This document shows, in pieces, positions 34,301-46,549 of a stretch of 64,000 nt of DNA. This DNA comes from Sphagnum compactum (Eukaryota; Bryophyta; Sphagnopsida; Sphagnales), in assembly GCA_965153455.1 (NCBI GenBank), contig OZ234503.1, forward strand, positions 8,834,157 through 8,898,156, written 5' to 3'. Numbering within the stretch: the first letter of the stretch is position 1; each line of letters starts with the position of its first letter. The notes below the pieces were generated by a model, which made no database searches, was not told the DNA's origin, and saw only the letters and a list, made by a program, of their open reading frames with translations. Made by a program: the position numbers and the translations under genes.

Positions 34301-36421
34301 AAGGTGGCAAAATGACACAATGCTCAAAATTTGCCGGACCACAATTTTTGCATCATCTTCACTGTACCTTCCCCCTCTGCATAACCATCAAACCCACCCA
34401 TTTCTATATGGCTGCTCACAAATGTATAAATCACAAAACGCTTTTACAAACAATTTCTTAAAAATTAACACAAGCAGTGGTAAGCCAAAATAAGTTGATG
34501 GTAGGTCTTGATTTAGATCTGATGGTAGAATTTAAGGGATATAAAATTCTAAAAAGTAGGATAAATATTGTTAACAACTGCAATCCACAAGGAATCTTCA
34601 TTCATTTTACACATATTCAACAATGAAAATACCTGGATAAAATACGATCTAGTAGCTCTCCGCCTTCACATAACTCCATGATAATGTACACATTGAGATT
34701 GTCTTCACAGGCATCATAGAAGCGCACTAAGTTTTCATGCCCTGTTAGAGCTCGCAGTATTTTCACCTCCCGTCGCACATCCTCTATGGCTATAGCAGTT
34801 GTCATCTGTTAAAACAAATGGAAATCCTGTCAGATGAAAATGTAGCTTGGATCTGTGCAACGAAACCATGAAACAGACAGGGTCCATCTGTCACACACAT
34901 GCAGTCCCTCACAAAGAACATATGATAAAAACAAATGAGAAAAAAGCCTATGTCATGGCAGAATGTGTGTCACACATTAAACCTAAATGAGAAAGGGTTA
35001 TTACTCCAAATCCACATTATGAAACATTCTTTCAATCACCCAAAAATAAGGTTTCAGCTCCAACAACATAACAGAAACCAATCAGCAGGCATGAAAAAGG
35101 AGAAAACCCAACCCTAAAAAAATAAAATTAATGACACAAAACAAGACCAGAAAACAGAACCAAGGGAGGAGAGTTAGAAACCAACGAAGACCAGATCAAA
35201 CTGTATATCAGACTTTCTGTGTCTTTTCTCCGCACACTCTATATCTACCCATCACAGATCCGTTGTGATCTGAGTGTTCCAATGAAGAGGATTCATGTTG
35301 CAATCTTCATGCTAGAAACCACTGGAGCCCACATGATCTCATTACAGATCCAACATAGAGCACTTATAAGAAGGTCAAATCACACTGAACAACTTGAAAA
35401 AATCTCAAAGCATAATTAGAAACAAGATTACCCCTTGATCTGTTTCTTTGCAGATTTGAGAGGACCATTTGGTGAAGTTTGTGAAACAAACAATGACAAA
35501 GAAATCCCCTTTTCTAAATGTATGTGATTGATTTGCAAGGATATAACTAGAACTTATGTGAATAGAGTCAAGAGAATATGAAACCTTAGAGCGTTGGAAT
35601 ATGATTTCCAAGAGAACATGGAACCTTCAGCTTTGGAAAAGATTATGAGAAAATATGAAAACCTTCATGCTAGCAACCACCTGTGTGGGAAGATGATTTT
35701 CAAGAGAACATGGAGGAACCTTAAGCATTAGGAAATGATGATGAAAGAAAAGATGTGTTATTACCTTAGCTTTGGAAATGATTTTGACAGCAATGGGTTG
35801 ACCTTTAAGATCGCCTCTTCGAACTCTAGCAAAGCAAGTATGGCCAAAATGGCCGCGCCCAACTTCATGACCAAGCTCATACTTGGCAGTGAAATTCTTG
35901 GGGTACCCAAATTGCTTGTCGAGTGGTTTTTCAGATTCAACAGATTCAGGAATGACCCCACCACCACCCTGAGCAGCAGCACCCCCCACTCCTTCCCTGG
36001 GCTTTTCACCATGCCGCTTCACAAGAGAGGATTGGATGTGTTTGGCAGGTGATGGTGGTGGAAAGGGCCTCTTGAAAAGCCGCAGCGGAGTAGAAGGAGT
36101 GGAAGAAGGTGAGCTCGCATACCGAGGAAGAGGACTGCCTGCCCAATGCCGAGGAGATGGATGGCGGAATGCTGCAGCTTTTGCTCTCATGGGGGATGCA
36201 CCGCCAGGACCACCACCACCACCACCACCAGAGTGAAAGCTGCTGTGACTACTCCCATTGCTGCTACTGTTGTAGCTATGCTGTTGTGCATTGCTGTTGC
36301 TGCTGGTGGTGCGATGGTGGTGATGGCTGTTGTTGCGCTTTACAGGCTTTGCAGAAGCTTCCTCACGCTTGTATGTGTCTTCTTCTTCAGCTGGTATTCC
36401 CTTTCCATAGCACTGCCCCAT
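31335..36421 (-). CDS. CDPK-related protein kinase (CRK), ten coding exons, 634 aa
   Basis: Exons, in transcript order: 36421-35765, 34805-34633, 34376-34268, 34035-33957, 33559-33263, 33069-32963, 32758-32651, 32353-32291, 31961-31794, 31478-31335. Every junction is GT-AG and all phases close to a TAA stop. The N-terminus MGQCYGKG carries a myristoylation glycine (G2) and a palmitoylation cysteine (C4), predicting membrane anchoring. Residues 1-180 are a low-complexity Ser/His/Gly/Pro-rich variable domain. The Ser/Thr kinase domain (about 181-442) is complete: G188-x-G-x-x-G193, K213, HRD 307-309, N314, DFG 330-332, APE 354-356. Residues 475-634 are the EF-hand-like region. Its loops (such as [11 protein letters not shown] and [13 protein letters not shown]) are degenerate, which separates CRKs from true calcium-binding CDPKs. 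Length is slightly above the usual 570-610 because of the long N-terminus. The exon 5-6 junction gives M where relatives have T or S before HPW. Confidence 0.96.
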
Positions 36422-36426
36422 TGCAT
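36340..36426 (-). promoter_or_regulatory. Upstream ATG and 28-codon uORF overlapping the kinase start
   Basis: An ATG at 36426-36424 lies five bases before the kinase ATG in another frame. It opens a 28-codon frame ending at TAA (36342-36340), inside the kinase coding region. The main ATG has the stronger context (G at -3 and +4). If the upstream ATG lies in the mature leader, it would compete for initiation. This is inference; no transcript start is known. Confidence 0.5.
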
Positions 36427-37960
36427 AACGACCACTTCCCCTCTTCCCTCCACACCCACAACTGCAATAGACTTACGCAGTTCTTCTAGCTCTTGTGTTC
36501 ATTTGTGTGCTTCTTCTTCTTCTTCAAAGGCTTGATATCTTCTGCTGCTTCTTGTTAATGTCTTGATGTGCGCCGGTTGTCATTCTTTTCTGGGCGAGAA
36601 AGATTTGGGTTGCTGCTGTGCACATTTTTATTTCATGTGCTGCTGCTGCTGCATTCCAATAGTGGTAGCTCCTCCAGCAACAACCCGGTTCTTTTCTTCT
36701 TCCCCTGGGATTGTTCTTCCTCTGGGAACTGCCCCAAGGTGTAAAGAAGAAGAGGAAATTTGGGTTCAATGGTATAAATGTTGCTGAAACAGTTCAGAGA
36801 ATGCAGCTGCATCCTTGTTGACTACTCATTTCACAACTACTACCCTTCTGTCCTTCCTTCCCTTTGCTTGCGCCGCTGCAAATCTAGTGCAAAGACGACT
36901 GCATAGGAATGATCAACTTCTGTTGTACTCAACTTCTTCTGCACACCGGGAAGAATAAGAAGAAGAAGAAGAAGAAGAAGGGGCTTCCAAATATTTTGAG
37001 CCTTCTGTCGACTCTTTGCTTTGAGTACCACAGAAGAGTAGTACAGGAGGGACTTGACAAAACCTAAGATTTGTGGAGCTTCCTGCCACAACCCATCATA
37101 GGAAATACCTTCCTGAGTCCATATTTTCTTCTCCTCTTGCTCTCCACTGCAACTCTCAACGAGTTCTAGATCAAAGCAAAGAAGAAGAAGAAGACCCAAC
37201 ACCAAAAAAAACACGTTTCAATATGTGCAGCAAGCTTCAGACACAAAAGCTTTTCTCCTCTCGAGACCAACTTCTAGTTCACAAGGCTCTCAATACTCTT
37301 CTTCCCTTTCCTGATCCTCCATGAGGGAGTGACAAAAAAGCCCCCCCCCCAAAAAAAGGGATCACAAAAGGAACCCGAAAAAACTCAACAAAGGAACACT
37401 TGGGTATCACAAACAGCTGTCGCTGCTGCTGAGCTTCACCACCCTGGGGTAGAGAACCAAGCACTCACAATCAAGCAGACTAGAAGAAGAGAAAACGAAA
37501 AACGAAAAAAAAAGCTCTGAAGAAGAATAACAACAACAGATAAAATACAGCACCAGAGTTCACAAGAAATAGATCAAAAGAAGCGGAAAGGAAAGAAGTT
37601 GCATGTTCCGAGAGATGGAAGCAGCCAACAAATTCTGGGAAGGAGGCAAAGGAGCTCGAAAGAATGGGGAAAGAAGAGGTGGAAAACGCGCGAGCGAGAG
37701 GAGGAGGAGAAGAAGAAGAAGAAGAAGAAGCGAAAATGCGACGACGGCGGACTGCGATGTCTGTAACGGACCCCTGCAAGCTACAATCGCCATTCTGGCG
37801 AAACTAATACAGAAAAAGTTAAAACTCGCCTCAAATGGCGAAAATATCCCCCCCTCCCCCTTACCCATTCCAGTGGGTTATAACTTTACAATGACAATTC
37901 CAGCAGCGGTAATGGCATGGTGGGGTCAGTAGGTGCCCTTTTTTTTTTCCAGCTTTTGCA
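36427..37960 (-). promoter_or_regulatory. Probable 5' leader and promoter region of the CRK gene
   Basis: No gene of its own is visible. On the plus strand it is dense in GAA/GAAGAA and CTTCTT runs (for example 36949-36980 and 37702-37733), which on the kinase strand are CT-rich tracts typical of plant leaders and core promoters. Several open frames on both strands arise from these triplet repeats. I could not pick a transcription start or a convincing TATA box. Confidence 0.45.
36949..36980. repeat. (GAA)n triplet repeat
   Basis: A run of about ten AGA/GAA units in the presumed leader/promoter of the CRK gene. A similar run lies at 37702-37733. Confidence 0.85.
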
Positions 37961-40230
37961 TTTCTTGCATTGCAGAAGAAGACAAAAAGAAAGTGATGAC
38001 TACTTACATACACTACTATACTCTAGTAGGTACCACTACTACCTACCACAACACCGAGTAAATATCATTTGTAAATGAGGAGTATATGTTAAAATCATTC
38101 TATAACATATATATGCATCTTCATATTTTGCAATGCATGTGGTTATGATGAATTTGTTTGAATTCTAACAGGTGACTAAGCTGTTGAATATAGTTTTTTT
38201 TTTTTTGGCTGAATATATTTTTGATGACATTGATTCAATTTTTTTGTAATTTTGTTATGTTTTTTTTATAAGGTGTGTGAAATTTCATGTCGTTATCTTT
38301 GCAATGCCAATTGCTCACGAAATTGTCTTTCGTCAACTTGAAATGTGTGTGTGGTTCTTGTGTAAATTTGTTTCCCCATACATTTACCCACTTATACCCA
38401 CATCATATATAATGATGAAATATTTATTCTTACCCTCTGCATAAAAAAATAAATGTTCATCATTTACCTTTACTTGGATTGATAATTTTTGCAAAGCGTT
38501 TATACTTTTATTTTCACCGTTACCCAATTTTGGAAATGTTTAGAAGCTTATATGATACATTCTTTGAAATGTATATTCACCCTTTGTCCCACCCATACAT
38601 TCAAGTCAATATACCCAACCAACCAACCAACCAACATTGGTCATAGCAACAAGGACTTTGTTTCCATTTGAACAATGGGCTTCAACTTTGCGTATACGTA
38701 GGTACCAAGATATAAATGATTTATTGTTCATAGTCATGTGATGGATTTGAAATTGGGGGGGGCTTGATTGCCCCCCACTTATGAGCCCAAAAAAAAGTTA
38801 TGTACTTATATAACATGTTTGCACGATCAAATTTTACTTCATTTGACTTGTATGTCGTGCCAAAGTACATAATTTCATCACACAAGGCAATCAATTGAGG
38901 GGTGCCCGCCTTGGATATTTTCTCCTTTGTATTTTTGTATGAAAATATTTTTTGTATTTGGAAATTTTTTGGTATTTTCATATTTCTGGTATTTTTTTAA
39001 ATTTTCAGATGATTTATAAATAAAATTTACTAAATTTATAAACCCTACCTATATTGCACCCACCATAGATCATCAGATTTATTTCTTTTTCTTTGGCCTG
39101 TGGCTTTTTTGACACCCCTTGTAAGAAGCTCCATGGCACGCACGCACGCACACGACCTAATCATATTCTCTACCATTGGAGGAGCCCCCATGCCCACTTA
39201 TGTAATTTTAGAGCATCCCCCATAATGGCCAACCTCTATGACAATCGTATATGCATGTTTCATAATGCCTCACACTTGAAGATTTCAAATTATCTTTAAA
39301 ATGTCTTTGATTTTATTTTTTTGTTAATGATTTTTCGGGTATGCAACCAATTGCCCATGGATGTGGGGTTAAGTTATGTTTGAGTTTGTTGCCTTTGGAA
39401 GTAAACACAATATTCGAGTTGCAAGTGCGTAGTTTTAGTTGTTATTATTTGTAACCAAGTATCTTACAAGTTGTATGGTTGGATACAATTTTTGTATGGA
39501 TGGAAAATATGATGGAAAACATGATGAAAGACACACTTGGTTTAGAGTGTTTTGTCTTCCAATTTTTTTTATTTTGTAAGGGTGGTGATTTATTGTTTTA
39601 AAAATGCATTTCATGGTTTTAAAACCCCTTTTTTCTCAACTTTTTTTCCCACAAAAATAGTGCACCATCCAACTAGAAACCCATTAACACTCCTTTCCTT
39701 TAAAAAAACAAAATAAAACAACAGGTGTGTCACACTGTGGCCTTGCCATTTACATTAAAAAGTATCTTAACACAAAATCAGAATTATGAAACCTCAAAAA
39801 ATATTTCACCATTCAAAAATATAATCTTCAAAAAAATCCTCTAAAAGAAACCAAAATCCTTCAAGATATTATTACAACTCTATTATAACTAATCTCAAGT
39901 TTCAACACAAGCCAAAATATCATCTTTCAAAAATCCTCATATAAAAATAAATAGACCTATTATTATTTATTACCTAGGGGCCAAAATCCCTTAAGATACT
40001 ATATACTCTATAATGAATCTAAACACAATATCCTTAAGGGCCTTGGTAGGCAAGGCCAATTTATAAATAAATTGAGTGCACTTTGAATGGCCCGTCATCA
40101 ATTAATTTTGAAATATTGGGCAATCCCCAAAATAGAAACACGGTATGTATATGACAATTTAACTTTGGCCAAAGCATATCAGATTAAAGTGTGGGACTGA
40201 CTATTGGGAACATCTTGGAGAACGCATTCA
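37961..40230. other. AT-rich intergenic DNA, no gene recognised
   Basis: Homopolymer T runs, an (AACC)n run near 38615-38634 and a GGGGGGG/CCCCCC hairpin at about 38754-38776 were noted. No coding motif or transposon end was found. Confidence 0.45.
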
Positions 40231-40540
40231 AAACTTGATGGGAACAACAAACCTTCCAACTGCAACCACCCCCCCCCCCCCCCCCCCTTTTAACCCAAAA
40301 GGAAAAAAACTCAACCCTCTTGAGTGCATGTTGAGTCTTCTCATTGGCCGCATGAAAATTATGGTCCTAAAAACTGTTTGTCATCAATTTTGGCCGACGC
40401 AAATGGACGGAATGAGGAGTATCGGTGTATATCAATGCATTACGGTTTTGAGCCGAAGAAGACGAGGCCATAAGCGTAGGGAACTTACAACCATAATACC
40501 TGAAATGGGGAGCTTTTACGCTTCATAATAACCTGTTGTA

Positions 40541-40875
40541 ACTACATAAAAGAAGCAATAATTCCGGCTATCAAGGTGCCATAGGGGTGTAATACTCCCG
40601 AAGTGAGGGTCTTACAAGCGTAATGCCCCCCCCGCCCCCACTTACGTGGTGGTTCCGACTACATAAAAGAAGCAATAATTTCCAGCTATCAAGGTGCCAT
40701 AGGGGTGTAATACACCCGAAGTGAGGGTCTTACAAGCGTAATGCCCCCCCCCCCCCCCCACCCCCACAAAACCCTCTTACTTGGTTTCGACTACATAAAA
40801 GAAGCAATAATTTCCAGCTACCAAGGTGTCATAGGGGTGTAATACTCCTGAAGTGGGGGTCTTACAAGTGTAATG
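40541..40875. repeat. Tandem repeat of ~118-132 bp, three copies, with poly-C tracts
   Basis: ACTACATAAAAGAAGCAATAA starts units at about 40541, 40657 and 40789. Each continues through CAAGGTG(C/T)CATAGGGGTGTA and GGTCTTACAAG(C/T)GTAATG, and the first two end in long C tracts. A further C tract lies at 40269-40288. Copies are over 90 percent alike by eye outside the C runs. Confidence 0.88.
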
Positions 40876-43200
40876 TCTGCGGTATGTGCAGTGCTTGAAA
40901 TTGCGGAAAAAAAATTGGCCCCACAATTTGACTTTAAAACAAAAGGAAAATCAAAAAATTTGGGCCCATGATTGACTTTAAAATGATTGGCGACTATTGG
41001 CAAAACACGAACAAGTAAATATTTGGCCCACAATTGACTTTAACACTAAAAAGGCAAAACGCGAACAACAAGTTTGGTTTTTCGCCGCATGTACGAAGAA
41101 GCAAGCAATCGGTGGGTTGCACTGAGTGAAGCCAAATATTATTTGGGACCACCGTCCGTCCGCTTTAGGAGACTCCAAATTCTCAATGGACCAACTTTGC
41201 GGATGGATAACTCTATTATGTATTTAGGTAAGCCATCGTCTGGAGGGTCGGCTACCACTTCTTAAGGAAGGGCTGCTTCACAACAAAGCCGGAACGTACC
41301 ACCAACCAAGGTAGGTGGAAAAGAAACCGCCCAGATTTATGCCAAACGAAATGACAAAAATAAACCAGTCCGAAGGTGCCGGCAAAACACAATTTATTTT
41401 TTTTCCATCGACATACAAGAAAGAGTTTTATAGTCTCTTATGGATCCGGTCACACATATCTATCTATTAATCAAGTTGGTTTGTCCCCTCGAGATCTCCC
41501 AAACCATGGTCCACCGTCCCCCTTCCCCACCACGGAAAAACCCTCGGTAGGTAGGTAGGTAGGGGTGCACTTTGTAAATGTTTAGACCTACGGTGACAGA
41601 GTTATTGAAAATTGAATAACTGTTCCAAAGAAAAAATTCAATAAAAAAATCAAAACTAAATGTCTTTGGAAAATTGAGGCATGTTCTTGGTATTGTTGGA
41701 AAGCTTTTTCCCTAATTAACTAACTAGGATTCAATGCAAGTGATTCCAATAAATTTTTAGACCTAAGTTGTGAGAGATATTTGAATTTTGAATAAATTCT
41801 GTCATTAAAAATTTATTTTTAAAAAATTCACAATTAGGCTGTTTCCTTATGATTCTGTTGAAATTATTGTGAATAATCCTTTGTTCATTAGAAATTCCCC
41901 CAAAAAAAAAATTCAAATTCAAATTCAAATTCAATTAGTCAAATAACAACAAGTTCACACATGGGCTTTCAATTTCCACCCACAGATCTTCATGATCACT
42001 TCTCACCTAAGGTATTTAGTATATCAAGGGCCCTTCTTCTCTATGGGTTTTTTTTGGGCTTTTTTCCTTCTTCTTTTTCCTTCAATCATTCCACCAGACT
42101 CCTTGTTTTGTTCAGCATGTTGTATTGTATGTTTGTTGAGACTTTTGATTTCTTGGGTTTTGTTTGAGAAGGGGACCATCTCCCCCACCCCATCCAAAAA
42201 AAATAAAAATTAAAGATATTTATTTATTTATTTATTTATTAAAAATATTTTCCATCATTCAAAGTCCAAACTCTAGACCTATGTTTGTTTCTTTTTTTCC
42301 CCTCAAAAGTAAAGAAGGGGTGGAACTTAATCGGGACCCTCGTACAAATCGGCCACATACAACATGAAAGGGTGGGTCGAGAATTGTCAAAAAAGAGTTG
42401 TTAACTAGTAGTCTAGTCGAGGAGAAAGCACTTCGACCCAACTTCAGGTGATCTGTGTCATGTGATAAGTTAACTTAATAATACGAGTAAGGTAATGCCC
42501 TCCAAGAAGAAGCGGTGCATTCTCAAAATAAGCGCCCACCTGAGGCAGAGCCGAGGAGCGTTTTGTTTCAAAAAGCACAAGCAAAATTTTCACTTTCTTT
42601 CATGAAATCCATAACCCTTTTGCAAAGGAAAAAATTCTACTTAATACTATGCCCTCCCTCCATATTACACCAGAATTTTTCTCATGGTTCTTTACAAGAT
42701 GATTAATCATGGACGATAGGTGGCGTCTCGGAATCGTGTGGCGTCTCAAAATTATGTGACCCACATCCATAGGGAAGCAATTGGGGGGGGAGAGGGTGTG
42801 GGGGGACCATTATTGCCCTTTTTCTTTTTGCTTCAATGCCTCCAAAGTGAAGGTCTTGTGTGAGCCCTCAAATTTAAAATATGTATAAATTTCCAACAAA
42901 ATCCCTAATCAAGGTACATAGTCAGCTTTTGGAATCCAGTTATTCCTATTGGCCCCCCCTGCCCCTCACCCCTCTCTCTCAATGCCTTTGACCACACTTT
43001 CATTTCCTTAGATGCTCAAAAATGTTAATTCAAACTCCTTCAGCACGTCACACCCAATTCTATATGTATCCCACCGAAAGTGCATGGTGACAAAGTCAAA
43101 TTCAAAGGGGGGGGGGAAAGAAGAAGAAATAGATAACTATATAACAAGTAAACATTGCTTTTTTTTTGGATGAAGAATTGACTTTGAATGTAAGAAGCGT
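40876..43200. other. Intergenic DNA with simple repeats, no gene recognised
   Basis: It contains (GGTA)n near 41549-41567, (CAAATT)n at about 41907-41934 and (TTTA)n at about 42217-42240. Short frames show no domain motif. Confidence 0.45.
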
Positions 43201-43204
43201 TCAC

Positions 43205-43635
43205 GCGTTCACATTAGTAATTTCCATATTGAGTGAGTTCACATTACGATTTTTCATAGTGAATGTGTTTGCATTCGTATTTTTTGTATAGAATGCATTC
43301 TCATTAGTATTTTTCATATAGAGTGCATTCTCATTAATATTTTTTTTGTATAGAGTGCAATCTCATGGGTATTTTCCATCTTGAGTGCACTCACATTACG
43401 ATTTTTCATACTAAGTGCATTCACATTCATATTTGCCATACTGAGTGCATTCACATTAGTATTTTCCATATTGAGTGCACTCACATTAGTATTTTCCATA
43501 CGGAGTGCATTTCCGTTAGTATTTGCCATTTGAGTGTACTCACATTAGTATTTTCGATATTAAGTGCATTCACATTAGTATTTTCCATATTAAACACGTT
43601 CACATTAGTATTTTCCATGTTGTGTGAGGCATACA
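43205..43635. repeat. 30-bp tandem repeat, about 14 copies
   Basis: The unit reads approximately GAGTGCATTCACATTAGTAT followed by TTTCCATATT. Because the period is ten codons, frames stay open on both strands and give decapeptide repeats (minus strand MENTNVNALS-like). The first copies are more diverged than the last. No start context, signal peptide or domain supports a gene. Confidence 0.9.
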
Positions 43636-43639
43636 TTGA

Positions 43640-46540
43640 ATGCAATCAATAGATCTTCCAATTCAATTTACAACCACGTTTTGATCTCAAGGTATAAAAC
43701 CATTGGTTAGATAAGAAGTTTGGATAAATCATAATAGTTTTGTTAGATTTAGATTCAACAATATGTGCTTCCACATATTACAAATTGTCTTCACATGTGT
43801 TTTGTGATAAACCAATGGAAACCACAAACACATTATAATATTGCACTAGTGAAATCCAAATGGAAAAATAATTAATAATAGGAAGCATTCTATTGAAACT
43901 TCTTATATTTTAATTCAAATTTGAACAATTGTTTAAATCTTTTTTTTTCATGCATGATATTTATTTTATAGTTTTTCATTTTGGAACTTGTGCCACACTT
44001 TTATTTTGAAGCAACAATAACATTTTTTGATGACAAATCACAACATATTATAACTGTCTAGTTCAAACCCAATGTTCCATGATGATATTCATATAATAAT
44101 TTATTGGCTCCTTTGCCAGCTGATGTACAACTAACCAAAAGACTTTGATTCACATTCCAAATCTTTGTTGAACATATAAAATGGAAAATGCAATAAAATA
44201 ATGGTCTCAAGTTTCAATAAATAATTGTAATAATAAAAAGAAACATGATTCAAACAAAAATGAACTTAAACAATTCTTGAGGATTTTTGGATTCGCCACT
44301 TTTGAAAGTTGAAAATCATGAAATTAACTTCATCCAACAACCCAAAATGTAAGGATGAAATCTTTTTCAACAAAAATGAATGTCAACACACCAAAAAAAC
44401 ATACATTCAAAATTGAATTAAATAAAATGATATTCATCATCTTTTTTTATTTCAAACTAAAACCCTATCAAGGATTCCATGTTGAAAAATATAATGTTTC
44501 ATTATTTTTTTTAATTCAATTATTTTCCTCATATTTATAATGTCAACATTTCTTTAAATATAACTAATGTCAAAACTATCAAGGGATTATGATACTTCAA
44601 AAAGTGCATTCGAACAAAATTATAGTTTTTTTGTTAATAGCACTGTGACCAAATTAACCATAGAGTTCAAGTTACTTGTTTGAAATGATTTACATTTGAA
44701 CTTAGTGTTGTACGTAATGCATATGGTGAATGCAACATCTACATAGATTTTAATGTGGTTATTGTGACTAAAATGAGTCATTCAAAGTGTGATATGGATT
44801 GCCACATTTTATATTTGATTGCATTGCTACTTTTGAGGCTATTTATTTATGTGCATTAAATTTTTTAAAAAAATTAAGGTAATTATTTTTTTAAGTAATT
44901 AAAAAAATGAATGGTAGCCAATGATTTATTTTTCATATTTTTGATAATTTGTCATTGGCACGTTCCATCCAATGTTCATCGAAAAACATGGCAAACATGT
45001 TGTATAAAATGTGTAACATTTTGCTATATCACACTAGGTTTATGTAAATTGTGAATTATATGGTATTTTTAAGGTAGAATTTGTTGGCAACATGGATGCT
45101 CTAAGTTTGAAATTTTTGTGCAACCTGAATGAAAACCCCAACTATGATATTGCTACCACCATAAAATTCAAGATAGAAATTATGTGACATCAATGTACTA
45201 AAAGACAAGGATAATATAGCTAATGTTATAAGTTTGAACAAATAATGTTATCCATTTCAAGGACAAGGAGGAACCTATTCAAGTTTTGTTCATGTTCTTG
45301 AAGTAAAAAATTCATGAAGTCAAATTCTAGCCTATGTAAAACTAATCTAACCACGTCTTGGTTTCCTGTTGCTTCTACCTCTTGTTACATATCCCCATGT
45401 CACCAAAAATTTAAACTTCAAAAAACATAAATCCCATGATGAATGCTTACAACCATCAAAATTATAATACTTTACAAAACACAACAAAAGAAATAATCTC
45501 CACTTGGATTTTCAATAGTAGATAATCAAGAAAGGAAAAAAATGATAAGATGTCAATGGATCTTCAAAAGACAAAAGTTTTCAAGAGAACCCACCACAAA
45601 TGCATCCACATAATGGCAATCAATGTTGGCAATCGTGACAAATATTACTCAATTGACCTAAGGATATCATCCAAAGGAGTTGAACCCTTATCCCTATTAA
45701 AGCTTCTCCCCAAATGGAATGGAAGGAAATTTGCACAAAACAAACCACCTCAGAATCTAAACTACTTCCAAATTGTTAATTGTAATTATCTATTGCAATG
45801 GGGAAAATTTGTTGCACCATCTTTTTCCTTCTATCCCCAAAACAACAACCTACAAGAACCCAAACACTCAACCCAACCCAATTATAATTTTGTAGCAAAA
45901 AATAGTGAAATGTGATGAATGAACAATGAATTTGTTCAAATAGAAGTCAACTTTGAATTAACGGATTCCCCAACCCAAACTACCTTAAAATTGGAACAAA
46001 GATAAATATCGCAAAATTTGGTCTAACTAATTGTACATTCATGATTGAAATTATTGGCATAAAACTAGCAATCCCTTTACATATGAGGATGACCATATCT
46101 CTACTTGTTTCCATTACCAATTTTTTTTTCCTCATTCATGGATTGCAATGTTAAAGGGGAAAATCTCAACCTTGTAAAATTCTTAAGTATGTACATTTTA
46201 ACCATTGAGTCCAAATGGACTATCAAGAAACTATGAAACTTAGATTTCATGAAATTGATTGTGGAGACTTGGTCCTCTCATCCTCCACATGACCTAGGAC
46301 CATAACAATGGACAATTCCAAAAATTTGAAATATTTTGACAACTTATGACCCATAATGGCATTGGAGGCTAACATTATTGTAATTTTGTTGTAGGGTTTT
46401 AGTCAAATAATGGATGTAGAGCACCATGGGAATTTCTCTTCCTAGTTATAACCAAAAAATAAAATTGGTTAAGTAATTTTGGATCTGACAAACCAATTGA
46501 ACCAATAACCATTTGTACGTATCAACATGGGATGGTAAAA
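43640..46540. other. AT-rich DNA, no gene recognised
   Basis: The longest frame (45550-45915, +, 121 codons) matches no family I know and may be chance or the edge of a decayed transposon. Confidence 0.4.
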
Positions 46541-46549
46541 TTTAACTTT

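Noticed and set aside
36109-36535. Two overlapping plus-strand frames of 126 and 129 codons
   Set aside because: They are antisense to exon 1 of the CRK and arise from its triplet repeats.
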